Below, piece by piece: positions 22,404 through 34,858 of a stretch of DNA of 64,000 nt. Origin of the DNA: Acorus gramineus (Eukaryota > Streptophyta > Magnoliopsida > Acorales > Acoraceae); contig CM060856.1 of NCBI GenBank assembly GCA_030737835.1, forward strand, positions 6,163,892-6,227,891, written 5' to 3'. The stretch's first letter is position 1. Every line of letters starts with the position of its first letter. The notes under the pieces were generated by a model. The model saw nothing but the letters and a program-made list of their open reading frames with translations, searched no databases and had not been told where the DNA came from. The position numbers and the translations under genes were made by a program.

Positions 22404-25400
22404 TCATCCCCACCGCACGATGGCAGAACCCCACGTAAGACCAGCACCGAAGCCGGCCATGGCGATCGTGTCGCCCACCTTCACCTTCCCGGCCCGCACA
22501 TACTCATCCAGCGCCAGAGGGATGGAACCTGCACTGGTGTTGCCATAGTTCGCCAGGTTGGATATCACGCGTCCCCCCGGGATCTCGAGGCGAGTTGCAA
22601 CACTGTCTATGATCCTCTGGTTCGCCTGTGTCAATGTATCACAAGAGTTTCTTGTTTCAGTTTTCAAGGTTGGATGATCCAAGAATTATCGGTCGAATAT
22701 GGATAGAGATATCAATGTATCGGCTACAAAAAATATCCAAATATACTGTTCAAATTCAATCATCTTGCAGAAAATTCTATGAACTCTTCCAATCCGGATG
22801 TTAATTCTTTCATCCCTCTAATATGTCTCCTAATTATCCAAATTGGTATTTATATTTAGACACGTCAATTATCTAAAAAATATGTGTAGTGTATCTGCTC
22901 TTACTCTATAAAGATGTGAATTCGAATATTAATATTTGTATCTGAATTATGTAGGATAGGATACACATATTAAAATATTTGTATCTGACTTGTGACAGGC
23001 TTAATAAGAAGAGGATACTCAGCTGTTAGAGTACCTGATGTAGCAGTAACCAGTCGATGCTGGACGACTTGATGCCAGCTAGTTCGAGAGACTTCTCTAT
23101 CGATGGAGGGACGCAACGAACTGCGAAGCGGAAGACCTCCTGTCCGTTCATCTGTATGCAGGAGTAGGAGGATCGATGTGGGGGGAATGAAGGAGAGCCA
23201 TTCGTCTTCGATAGGATTGCATGTTCCTCTGTGGTGAGGGTAGCGTTTAAGTTTCTGTAGAAAGGAAATGCAAGTGAGATATATTGGTTTGAGGGGAACA
23301 CAAAATTCTGCTGGTCATCAAAGGTGAATGAATGCATACTTGTGGCCCTCTCCATCGCTGTGCATGTCGAATCCGAACAAACCGTCGTCCTCCATGTCAC
23401 AAGCCTGAATACAATGTAAGGTACTAAATCAATAGAGGTGATCAAGTACATTTTTATGATTGACAAGGCTTACAGAGATTATATAGGTACACATTTCCCT
23501 TGTGACAGCTACGCCATGATAACAAAACGCATTCCAAAAGTTCAAATCTTGAATTATAAAATGGAGGAATATTGAAACTGGAAGCACACTCTTTCCACGA
23601 CAGGTGTTACACTCACACATGGGGTCATAGATTTTTCTAGCTCTCTCCCATAATATAAATTAGAAAATTTGTTGGTTTTGTTAGATCGCCTGGTAAATGT
23701 GGTTATCTGAGGAACAAACTGCAGAGTTTAGGAACGGAATAGCAATTCAGTTCAAGTTAGGTTCATCACACACAAACAAATAAATAAATACATAAAATAA
23801 TCATGGTTCTAATTGATAGTATCTACGGTGGTACGAAGTATGAGAAACAATATTAACACCAATGAATTAACCATAAAAATTGCACAGAAAGCTTTTCAAA
23901 TCTTCAAGTACGGGTACATATATAATCCAATATGTGGGAAACAGCTTTACCACAGTGAGAATGATGCAAGTGTCTATGAGATTTGACTGGTACATGGAAA
24001 TGTCAAAGTATAAAATGAGAATGGTGGACAAGCCAACTAATTCTTTGAGAAAAAATGATGAAAGAATGTATGGTGGAGAGAACGATTTTAGATATCGAAA
24101 AATTTACAGATCCACCTTCCATTTCCACCATCCAAAGTGACAAGTAACTATATTCTATATCGCCAACCAATTCCCAACATCATATCTAATTCTGATCACT
24201 AAAATTTTCACAATCTGTATTGTACTTGTATTTTCATCGGTGATGGTAACATATGGTGCTCATTTTTTGTTTTCCCAGAAAAAATCAGCTTATTATTATC
24301 AGTTGATATGAATCAACGTACAACATACAGTAAGAAGTCCCACACCTGTACCAGCACAGCCCCCGCGGCATCTCCAAAGAGAATACAGGTACCCCTATCC
24401 CTCCAATCCACATATCTGGAAAGCGCATCTGCGCCAATTACTAGAACATTTTTTAAGCCCAGCCCTGTATTTCAAGTGCCATAATTTAATTGACCATAAA
24501 AAGGAATATAATAATTGTAAGTAATTCTAATGCACAACAAATTACCTCTAATAAGGCCAGTGGCTTTCAAAATGCCACTGACAAATCCACTGCATGCAGC
24601 CGTAATATCAGATGCCCAAGCATTTCTGCAGCCTAAATCACCCTGGACCTGAAACAAAAAGAGGGATGAAAAATGATTTATTTTGAACACTACATTGCCA
24701 ATGCAGAAGCAAGCAAGCAAAAGTTCATTATTCCAGAGAGCAAATCCTAAGCTCTGATTTGCTTGGGAAGCAGCAGAGGCATCCTGTTAGCCAAATATCA
24801 TGATATTTTAGAAGTTCATCATGCACTATAATTTACTGAATGAGTATACAAGGCAACTCTATATCCTCTGTTTACAACTTCACTGAAAAAACGATATAAT
24901 AAAGAAATTTCTTAAGGCGTGGATAGGAAGATTTGATTCCCTGTTGGATAGTAAAGGCAAGATCTATGGTAGTTGGCTTTCCCCAAAGAAGGTTTCTACT
25001 TATGGGTAGGGGGACATGATTTTCAACAGAGTAGCTTACTATAACTTTGTTGAGCAAGCCAAACGGCAATATGGTTTTCATTTGAACATGTCTTAACTAA
25101 ATACTATATAAGATTCAATAGTTATTATATGAGATTTCTGTCCTTTCAACAATACCATGGCCCCATTCCCAAAAAGATCATCTGGAGTGGACGTGCACAT
25201 TAAGATTACATCAACATCATCAGGCTCAACTTGAGCCATATCAAGAGCGTTTTTTGCTGCCTCCACTGCTAAACCAGTCAAGGTTTCACCCCCTGTTAAA
25301 TTATAAATTTATCAGATAATTTTCAATAAAGAATATGCAATATTTTGAAGCTTTTTAGAAAACACACGTGAAGTTGAAAAACACACAAAATCATACAATC

Positions 25401-27750
25401 ATAAAAAAATGGGGAAGTGATAAGTGAAACGTGTAATTACAGTGTACCAGAAAGAACGCGTCGATTACGAATCCCCGTGCGTGCAAATATCCATTCATCA
25501 GATGTTTCAACAATTTGGGCAAGGTCATGATTAGAAACAGAAAGCTCTGGCACAGCTGAGCCACATCCTATAAGCTTGGCCCCCCTGGTCACAAGTCTGC
25601 GGAAAAAAAATTAATCACCATGAGAATTAAAATAATACGTTTGACAAATGCAAGAATGACAACTCATATTGTTATTTGACGTAAAGAAATTGTAGATTAT
25701 CCCTTACAAAAACCAATTTAGCTAACAATCCAAACTATCATTAAATTTCTTAATTTTATTAGATTTTAAGTTTTAACAAGACAACCATTATTTGAATAGA
25801 TAAATGGATAGAGGTTCAATGAACAAGGGACAGAATATACATTTTGGCAGACATGAAACTCGGTAGTGCCAAACTGAGTATTCCACTGAAGGTATAATAT
25901 CATTGTCCCATAAAGTATAGCCTATATATAGCTGTAAGGAGACCAAAATAAAGTATGGTGAATTGCAGTCAATAAAATATTCACATGCACATGAAGACCT
26001 TTCTGTCACATATTTACGTAACTACTCGTGTGCATGTAGATGCAAGCACGAGATACAAATGAATTTTGAAAACCAAGTGATAGTGAATGAATGGATGATT
26101 TAATTTGATCAGAAATGAGAAGGAAAATAACAGATTTAGATTAATAAAAAGCATAACAAGTGAAAGAAACAAATTTAAATAGGACATTTAGAGTAGGGAC
26201 CGTAGAATTGACAGGAATTTGCATATGAGGAACCTTAGAGCATCAATCTCCGATGCTATACTCTGAACCCAATGCAAGCCCTCAACCCCAGTTGACTCAT
26301 TTAGATAAATATGTTAAGCTTCACAGAAACAATGGAGCAAAACATGGAACTATCAGCTTTCAAAATATAGATCCGTTTCTCTGCAACATTTCGGAAATTA
26401 CCTTACTCACATTTTATCAAATTACACTTACAAGGAATCATCATTTTTCCCTAAGGATTGACTTTTATGATAATATCAAAGAGTTTCTATCTCATGCAAC
26501 TTTCCTCCATCGAGCAACTTCTAACACGAATTAAACAATCCGAGCTTTGCTTAGCGGGGAGCACTACGTCTCCAAACTGGAGGTCTTGAGATCAAGACAT
26601 GAAAAACTAAGAATTAAACATTATCACTTCAATAATGATGTACTTCAATAATGGCATCAAGACTGGTCCATCTTCAAGACTAAATTCAGAATGGTCCATC
26701 TTCAAGACTAAATTCATAGATGAACCTACTTATCAATGATATAGATCAGTATCAAGCAGGTGATATCAATCCCATGTTTTTTTTTTATGAAACTATCAAT
26801 CCCATGACTTGATGGTTATCCCTCTTTCCATTATGACATCACTTGGATCAATGCATTCTTGAAATACATTAGCATTATCACATCAGAAACAAACTGTTAG
26901 TTTACGTCCACTATGAGAAGTTGATAATTAAAAACTATAGGATGCTGATCCACACATGATGCACATTTTATGGGTCAGTGTAAACAGGTCGACGTGAGAT
27001 GTGGAGGAAGTTGGAGTTGCTCCCCACATCTCCCCTTTACGGGATTGGAATCCATATGTGAGAAGGCGTGAAAACAGAGAGACTGAAAATCCAAGTAAAA
27101 GCATGTTTACCCCCTCATAGAATTCTAACACAAACTAATCTAGAATTGGAAAGACAACCTATATGTTTTTTTTTTTTGATAAATAAGACAACCTATATGT
27201 TATAGATTAATCATCCCATAACAGTTCATGAATTCCTTCTCCATTCTAATTTAATCTCGAACACATTCAAGCATGGATCTGAATCAAATATCTTTTAAAA
27301 CCATTTAAACCTCAAACCCAGCATTGTTTGTAGTTGAACATCAAAGCAAATAAGTAGACTTGTGTTTTGTGCACACACCAGTAGATCATACACACAAAAC
27401 CAACCCCAGATAACGCTATCATAAGATCAGCAAAACCAAAACTAAACCATAAATGCATCAAAAACCAATTAAAATACAGAATACAAATCACACGCATTTG
27501 AAAATCGAATCAATGGGTCCTCGCAAGAAAATCAATAATTATTAAAAAAGAGGTACCTTTGCGGGAGAGGTTTGGGAGGGGCAGCTTCATCCGTTCCACC
27601 CTCAACAGCTGCCGAGCCACAGCGAAAAACCCTTTTAGCATCTCTCACGGAACAACAAAACCCAGATCTTGAAATCCCAAAACGAGTCGAAATCCTCAAT
27701 CTGAGGGAGGTGGTGGGAGTAGGTGAGATGAGCCCAGAAGCGTTGGCCAT
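22404..27750 (-). CDS. KASIII: Plastid 3-oxoacyl-[ACP] synthase III (KASIII), 8 exons
   Basis: Condenses acetyl-CoA with malonyl-ACP, the first elongation step of plastid fatty-acid synthesis. Exons in transcript order: 27557-27750, 25448-25596, 25156-25292, 24546-24648, 24346-24464, 23340-23404, 23035-23254, 22404-22625. All borders are GT/AG, and the sum is 1209 nt, or 402 aa, close to other plant KASIIIs. The N-terminal ~60 residues are rich in Ser and Arg (MANASGLIS start) and look like a chloroplast transit peptide. The catalytic triad is present: Cys in DITAACSGF (exon 4), His in LLLHQAN (exon 7/8 junction) and Asn in NYGNTSA (exon 8). The conserved ends NDEWI-like [13 protein letters not shown] and [12 protein letters not shown] are also visible. 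The segment before the active Cys (GNGAM, then VQGDLGC) departs from the GAAPQIQKALGC-type text known from Arabidopsis. Intron 1 is about 2 kb. Confidence 0.96.
26538..26610 (+). mobile_element. Short tRNA-derived retroposon (SINE-like) in KASIII intron 1
   Basis: A 73-bp insert is flanked by perfect 10-bp duplications GAATTAAACA (26528-26537 and 26611-26620). It contains CTTAGCGGGGAGCACTACG, reminiscent of a box A head, and GGTCTTGAGATCAAGAC, resembling a degenerate box B. It ends in an A-rich tail. This fits a truncated SINE; it is not a functional tRNA gene. Confidence 0.5.
26675..26718 (+). repeat. Short tandem duplication in KASIII intron 1
   Basis: TGGTCCATCTTCAAGACTAA is present twice in tandem, starting near 26664 and 26692, each followed by ATTCA. 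It is a simple local duplication with no evident function. Confidence 0.5.
26764..26806 (-). repeat. 17-bp poly(T) micro-insertion with 13-bp target duplication
   Basis: TATCAATCCCATG is repeated exactly at 26764-26776 and 26794-26806. Between the copies lie only ten T and ATGAAAC. This is the signature of an extremely 5'-truncated LINE or SINE tail inserted in minus orientation. Confidence 0.6.
27151..27201 (-). repeat. 17-bp poly(T) micro-insertion with 17-bp target duplication
   Basis: AAGACAACCTATATGTT is repeated exactly at 27151-27167 and 27185-27201. The insert is ten T plus GATAAAT, which reads ATTTATC plus poly(A) on the minus strand. It looks like the very 3' end of a plant LINE/SINE tail. 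It lies in KASIII intron 1. Confidence 0.6.
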
Positions 27751-27789
27751 TGTTGAAGCCTTTGAGAGAGATTGGGACCAGCTATAGAT

Positions 27790-29386
27790 CTTACAGTGGG
27801 GATATACAAAATTAAACTACAAACAACAAAACTACGTTGAAGTGGCGAAGATATCATGAACTAAATTTTTTTATGATTTTCTTTTTGTGGAACTTTCAAA
27901 GGGATCGAAAAGGAGGGGGGGGCGATGATGCCAATGAAAATGGGTCAGCCATTTTTATCATTCCAACATGGTTTCATTGGTTTTGGAGTCTCGAAAGGAA
28001 GGTTTATTTGATCTCACCAGAAGTTTTTTGTTTTTTGTTTTTCTTTTTGGGTATCACCAGAAGATTTGATTTGAGAAGGGTGAATCATGGCCGTTGATGA
28101 TAAGAACTTGTGACATCATAGCCGTCGAAGCTTTGTTAAATGTGGTTAATAAGTTGGTCTGCCTTCGTACATGGGCAGGTGGGTCAACAATATATTTAAA
28201 TAAATGCAACGATGTCGTCAGTTTTTCTATAACGAAAATGATATGTCCAGGCAGCTCTATGCGTCAGTGTAACCCCGATCACGATCCTTCTCATTTTCTT
28301 TTACTATTAATAAAAAAATGTATTTACATTTAAATAAATTAGTCTATTTTTTTAAAATAAAAAATCTTAATTTTTATATGTTTAGCCAGTGAAATATATA
28401 TATTGCACTATATAATTGGGTGTATGGATCATGTTAAATCCAACAAGCGTCAAAAAATTTAATGAAACAACGCGTTTGTAATAGCTCGATCCTATCACTT
28501 TGTTTTGATTAAGATATTTTATAAGATTTTAAGATTAAATTTAAAATATAATTAAATTCTAAACTTTTTTTTTAATATTCAATTAATTTGTGTATTTTAA
28601 AATTGTAAGATAAGACGATCATGAATGTGAGTATAAGTTGTTGAAGATTGTTTTTAGATTTAAACGAAATTAATACAAAATAGACAGAGTGTATCAATTC
28701 TAAACTCAATCTCTCCCTATCAACATTTTAAAGGCCTGCATGACAACGTTAAACTCAATCATTGTTTTTAATCCCAAATGGAATTCGTATTTTTATTATA
28801 TTACATCATACAATGAAATATAAATATTTTTATAAAAATAAATGAATATTTTTTATAATAAATTATATAAACTAATTTATAGAGTAGGTTGAAGTATGCA
28901 ACTTGTTAAAGTCAACGGAGGTGATCAGACACTATAAATGAAATTACGAAATAGAAGTGTAAAAATAAGGGGAAAATGTCATTGGATTGCATGTACTTTT
29001 TTAGTGAAAAAAGGGAAAATTCAATATAATTGAAAAATTATAAAATTAAAAAATCTTCATATATCCCCCAAAAAGTATGTATGGTTACTTGGTTAGCAAA
29101 TGTAGTCCTTCAATGAAATTGAAGTTAGTTTACAAGGAATATTATAAGAATATTTCGTTTATTAAATGGCGCTTCAACAAATGATATTCAAATAATCCCT
29201 ATAAAATATGAAAAATCAATTTTAGTTTTTTTTTTATGACAAAAAATGCAATTGCTTTTTCCTTAAAATTCTCTCGGTTATCCTAATACTCACCAATGGT
29301 AAGAAAAATGAAAAAATCGATATAACTATCTAGAAATTTATAAAAATTAGAAACTGCCCCTATAAAATTAGTAAATCCCCTTAGGC
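27790..29386. other. KASIII upstream region and intergenic DNA
   Basis: The first part (27751-28100) should contain the KASIII leader and promoter. I could not fix a TATA box or start site. The rest is AT-rich with no recognised feature. Confidence 0.4.
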
Positions 29387-31403
29387 CCCATTTGGTTCGT
29401 GTTATTTTGGAATAGATTTTGATTCCATGCATGATTAACAGGAAAGTGCGTAAAATCTAGTGTTTGGTTAGTGATAATCATGATATTAATTGTGGGTTCT
29501 ACTGAAATTAAAATAAAGGCATGCAAAAAAATAAGATGGAATCAAATTCCCACCCTTTTTGTGTTAATCTTAAATTCCATCAGGAATATTAAATTAGATA
29601 ACTAAAATTATTATCTACATCTTTTCTAAAATAAATAGCTTCTTCTTTTTTTTTACTCACCGTTTATATATTTGTTTTGATTTTATAACTAAGAAACTTT
29701 GCTATAATTGATATATGTGGTGTGAAAATGTTCACTGTGTATTAAATATTGATTTATGTTTTTTAATTCAGTTTTTAGTTTTATAAATGGGTTTAGATAT
29801 TATTATAATTAGTATAATAGTTTTTATTTATTTGCATTTGTTAAACATTTATAAAAAATTACCGCTTTTTGATAATTGTGATATAGGTAAATAAATAAAT
29901 TTTGTAAGTATATATATAATAGTAAAGGCATTTTAGTCATTTAAATCAAATTTCTTATCATTTTTCATATGTAAAGCAAATACTAGAAAATGATCTTTAC
30001 AGTAAACTAGCTATTAGCAAATCAAACAGTTTGATGAAATCTGAATCCCTGGTAAAGAAATGTCACAAACAAAATGACACTAATAAAGTTAGAAAATCGT
30101 GTAGTTACATTATAAAAATATATTTTGAAATACTATCAAAAAAATTATTTATATATGCATTACAATTAATATATTTTTTTAATTTAATGAGTGGTGATTA
30201 TGTAATATAGACTCTTTTTTAATTGATTCTAATTAATTTATTAGAGAAATCTGATTTTATATAATAAAAAAATTATAAAATATATTATCTATTTAAATTT
30301 TAAAAGGGTATTACAGTAATATTTTTTATATATGGTTAGAGTCAACCACATATCTAGTTAGTTTCAATTACGGTGAAAATTAAAATAAATATTGTATAAT
30401 AAGTTAGAGGTACAAGGAAATTTACCTATTTTAGAGGATCTTTTGATATTTATAATTTCAGTGCTGCTATCTAGGCCCCATAAATTAAGCCCCATATGTG
30501 AGCCCCACTAGGTTGCACTCTCCTATTGGTTCCCTATTTGACTTTTTCAAACCACCAAAATGTCAATGACAAAACTACCCTTCTTATAATTTTAAAAATT
30601 ACCTCTAACTAGCTAATATCCTCATTAAAATCGTAACCGAATCCCACAAAGGGCGGCACCATTAATTCCTCTCCCCGACGTAACATATTTAAAAAAAATT
30701 TGAATGTTAGGGTTCCGATTTGGGCAAAACCACACAAACTAAAAAAAAAGAAAAAAAAATTAGGCGATCAAGATTTCAATCCATCTGATTCTCTTCCCCA
30801 ACAAACTGTCAAACATGGCGAAGAAAAAAGGATAGATTTCTTCCACAATCGAAACTTAACCGTCGGTTTGTATTTGTTTTGTTTTTGACAAAAAAAAAGA
30901 GGTCGTTTGTATTCAATAAAGAGGTCGCGTTTTTTTTTTTTTTTTGCACTTCTTATTAGACGAAATCTTTTATTTTCAAAATAATATATAAAACGATTTT
31001 CTTTGGTTATCTCAACTCCTGTTAATTTGTTAATTTGATTGTATTTGATATCCATTTATCGAATCATTGTTTCAAATAATTGCATCTGAAATCCAAAAAA
31101 AAAATGATTTGAAATCAGTGATTCAGATACATGCATCTGAATCAAAAAAAAAAAAAAGTGTGTCAAGATACATTGTCCTTAATCTCTAATATATTATGAG
31201 ATTGTTTTCTGATACATTTTCTTTGTCTACCAGTGTATCAAAATTAAAGGAAAAATGAAATTACATTTTTCGATTGTTTAGGATTTTTTCGTGTGCATTT
31301 TTCGCTTCTGATGAAACAAGAACATAAGTCAGATACATGTATCTTAAAAATTTATATAATGTGTAATTGTTTCATGATTCAGTGAAACAAAATCTGGTTG
31401 ACT
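29387..31403. other. Repeat-rich intergenic DNA with one Harbinger-like end
   Basis: TTA followed by GGCCCCATTTGGTTCG at about 29385 resembles the left end of a Tourist-like element, but no matching right end was found. From about 31060 onward, repeated TGCATCTGAAT/GATACATGTATC words appear. They continue beyond the solo LTR at 33914-35650, suggesting that one older unit was split by the LTR insertion. Confidence 0.35.
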
Positions 31404-31481
31404 TGTAACGCCCCCGGATCCACGACTCCGTTTTGAAATGTGAAATTCGGGTGCGTTAACTAAATTCCTCGAATTTCAGAG

Positions 31482-31482
<1 letters not shown>

Positions 31483-31552
<70 letters not shown>
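31483..31552. repeat. (TA)35 microsatellite inside the solo LTR
   Basis: Seventy consecutive bases of perfect TA repeats. Confidence 0.95.
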
Positions 31553-31555
<3 letters not shown>

Positions 31556-32691
31556 CATCCAGAGAACATAAGAATACATCACCATATTTATACATCAATT
31601 GTTGAGGCTAAAATCCAATACGAATTCAATGTACATCGGGAACAACTCAATTTATATATTCACACTATCATACATATGGGTCCTCTACATGCCAAAGAAA
31701 TGACCAACACCTTCTACACAAGTCTAGTGCTCCGGAAATCATTATCTTGATCGTTACTACACGAGATCCATCAATCTAAGTCCTTAACCTGAAAAGGGGA
31801 AATAATGAGGGGTGAGCTACAACACGCTCAGTGAATGGACCATCATCATCCTGCTAGTACATTTATATTCAAAATATCAATATCGTAATATGTCTACACA
31901 GACATGTAATATATCAAGAAAATAAATATACAACAAGGCCACCAAGACATGCAATAATATATATACACACGCACACAATCTTATCCAACATGATGCATGC
32001 AACACCACGAACACGCATGTCCGTCTTCGTAGCACCTAGCTCGGTGCCTTTTACAGGCATGGCCACGTAGACATAGCCACAAAGACTTGGGTCCTACGTT
32101 CTCGGACCTGGCCACGTAGACGTACGCCCACCTAGACGTTGGCCACCAAGACCGAGCCACCTAGACGGAATGTATGCATTTGCTAATTTACCACATCTTC
32201 AAACCATGAAAAGACAGAGCATGTACGATCTCAAAATACAAACCATAATGATGCATATATCAACAAAAGCATGCTAATATTTTTATATCGAAACTCGTAG
32301 TCATATTCCATAAAATAAGTTAGTCCTAGCATGAATACATAATATATTCTTTGAAATCTACACATGAGACTCAAGTCCACTCACCTCTAGTCCTCACAAT
32401 ACAAACCGATGCACATGCATAAACATCACACACTCACACACGGAAAACCTAGCATAACAATTATGCAATAGTAAATAAAAAATCATTTAATCAAGACCCA
32501 AACAACTGACAAGCAACTTACAACAACACTAGGCCCATTGATCCCAAAAGCCCATACCTAATAGACCTACAATCCGCAACTCACCTTAAAAGCCTAACAA
32601 AAATCCCAACTCCAAATAAATATTAAAGTGTTCATATCTCACAATGATCCGATAATCAATATCCATTTATTTCATAAGGCCCACATAATCG

Positions 32692-32777
32692 ATCAATCCT
32701 CGAATAAAATATTTAGACAAATAATCCACTACAACTCCAATGATCCACTAAGTCTCCACTACAACTCCAATGATCCA
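32692..32777. repeat. Short tandem duplication in the solo LTR
   Basis: CCACTACAACTCCAATGATCCA occurs twice within about 60 bp (around 32727 and 32756), separated by CTAAGTCT. It is a local duplication. Confidence 0.5.
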
Positions 32778-34739
32778 AATAACTCAATCCAATCAATTTA
32801 CATCCAAATAACAATAATATCCAATTAATATTCATTGATCCCACTAAACCAAATTATCGATTTAAGATTCAATTTGAGTCACCGAGATCAAAAAAATCAT
32901 CAAAACCCACAAATTAAATTATACTCATTAAACATCCATTTGGGATCCCTTTAATCTCTAAAATTCATCAAACTTGGTCATGAAGCTAAATATTTGAATT
33001 CTAAGAAACTGCACAGAAATCTTTAAAAAATCATAACTTTCTACCCGTAACTCCAAATTGGACGATTCATGATTCGTTGGAAAGATCTTTTCGAAACCTA
33101 TTTCTGTTTGAGAAATACATTTTTTCAGAAAACGATCCTTCAAGGTCAAAAACACGATTTAACGTCTACGTATATAGTCAACCCGAAAATAACCCTTAAA
33201 TCTAGTTTGATCTTAAAAAATCTTCGAGATCCATTGAAATCTAATAAAAACATCATCTATTTTAAATCAATCAAACGCTAACACTAATTCATCAACCTTC
33301 TTCCCTAAATAATCGATTGATACAATCATCTTCTAACAAAAAATAAATTGAAACACTAAACTATAAAAATAAATAGAGAAAGATTTCTCACCTTGTGGTG
33401 CTCGACGGGTAAAGTTAGGTCATCACCACCCTTCATGCCTCATGAGAAATCTGATGCAAACCCTAACCCAAAATGTGTTATATAAAATGGGTTTTCACCA
33501 AATTACAAAACGACCCCTCAATTATTCCGGGTTTACAATGACGTCCTTATTCGATTTACACACAGATCCCTATCCGATTTACAAACTGATCCCTGAAGGC
33601 TATTAAAAGGTATTCTGGATTCGCAACTAGATCCCTGGGCCCAATAACTTGACAAAAAATCCTAAAAAAGTAATTTTCCAAACTCTGAATCTCACCAATT
33701 TTCAACCGAAGTATCTTGAGACTATAAAGATCTCTAGAAAAATATAAAATAAATATTTCAACATGAATTTATAATTATTATAATTATAAATCAAATTGGG
33801 CCCATTTGAGCCCACCACCAAAACTGAAAAAAATAAAATAACTTAATTTCAATTAAAAATTTTATTATATATTTAAAACAATAATTAATGTTAAACAATA
33901 CAAAAACGTTACATGACTGAGCAATTAATAGTAGCCAAATGAAATGTTTGAAATATCATATGCATGTAGATCATGAATTATTATATTATATTTGAAAATT
34001 AACATTCATTGTTTAATGAAAATATCTTTTTTTTTTTGTAAACAATCAATGTATTTTAATAAATATACATATATCTGAAAACCTGTTATCAAATAAATAT
34101 GAATTTGAAGCAATTATGTAGCAATAGAGAACCCAATAGTCACATTACAAGCTATTAACAAGTAGCCATAAATCAGAATGTATTGTGTATTAAAAACTTC
34201 AATGTTATATTTTGGATTACTCAACTGTTTCTGTAAATCACTTGATGAAAATAGATTAATGCCCTTGTAAAATTTGTATGTATCTGAATCAATTGTATCT
34301 GAAATAAAACATGGCTAAATCCTTTGGTTGTATCTGAAAAAACAAACATATGATAGCATTTATTTGTGTGCAATCTGGCTGTTCATATGTATATGAAATA
34401 TAGATGGTATATATAGTTTTGATCTCTCTGATATTTGTTTAGAAACTCTTGATTTCATTTTTAAGATACACATGTATCTTAATACACAAAAAGACAGTGT
34501 TTGTCCACTGTTGGTATAGAAAAGACAGTGTCTTATGTATGATACTGTATTAGTCATTTTAACTGCATCTGGATGTTGTACAAATTATGCAAAATAAAAA
34601 AAGACAGAGTTGCTGAACAAAGAAGAAATTGAGCATACTATCCAGAGTATAGATCTACAGTGCACAGAATATTTGAAACGTTTCCAGCAATAGAGTTGAG
34701 CCAAAGGCATTTAGACATTCAGACAATCTATTCTACATT

Positions 34740-34858
34740 TTACTGATCAGCCACAACAAACAATTCCTTCGACAAACTGGTTTTCACATAACATGGATCA
34801 TTGATGTCATCCAAATGAATTGAGTCTTCACATATGTCCACAAAATCACCATCATAGC
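34740..34858 (-). pseudogene. Exon-like coding fragment of unknown gene
   Basis: On the minus strand a polypyrimidine tract and CAG acceptor precede about 39 codons ending in TAA. The peptide is acidic (contains DGDFVDICEDSIHLDDINDP). It looks like a last exon, perhaps captured by the surrounding repeat unit. I recognise no family and found no upstream exon with confidence. Confidence 0.3.

Larger units (their letters stand above)
31404..33913. mobile_element. Solo LTR (about 2.5 kb), probably Ty3/Gypsy
   Basis: It starts TGTAACGCCCCCGG and ends AACGTTACA, giving the TG...CA termini of an LTR with TGTAACG/CGTTACA inverted ends. The 5-bp duplication TGACT flanks it exactly (31399-31403 and 33914-33918). 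No gag-pol coding is present and no second LTR is in the window, so it is best read as a solo LTR left by recombination. A (TA)35 tract lies inside. CGCCCC starts of this kind are common in plant Ty3/Gypsy LTRs; the lineage is not determined. Confidence 0.75.

Noticed and set aside
24730..24790. Possible extra KASIII exon with a CAG acceptor ([13 protein letters not shown] text)
   Set aside because: No donor follows in a usable phase, and exons 3 and 4 already join in frame to the conserved active-site region.
26538..26610. Functional tRNA gene
   Set aside because: The size fits, but no acceptor stem pairs, box A and box B are degenerate, and direct repeats with an A-rich tail point to retroposition.
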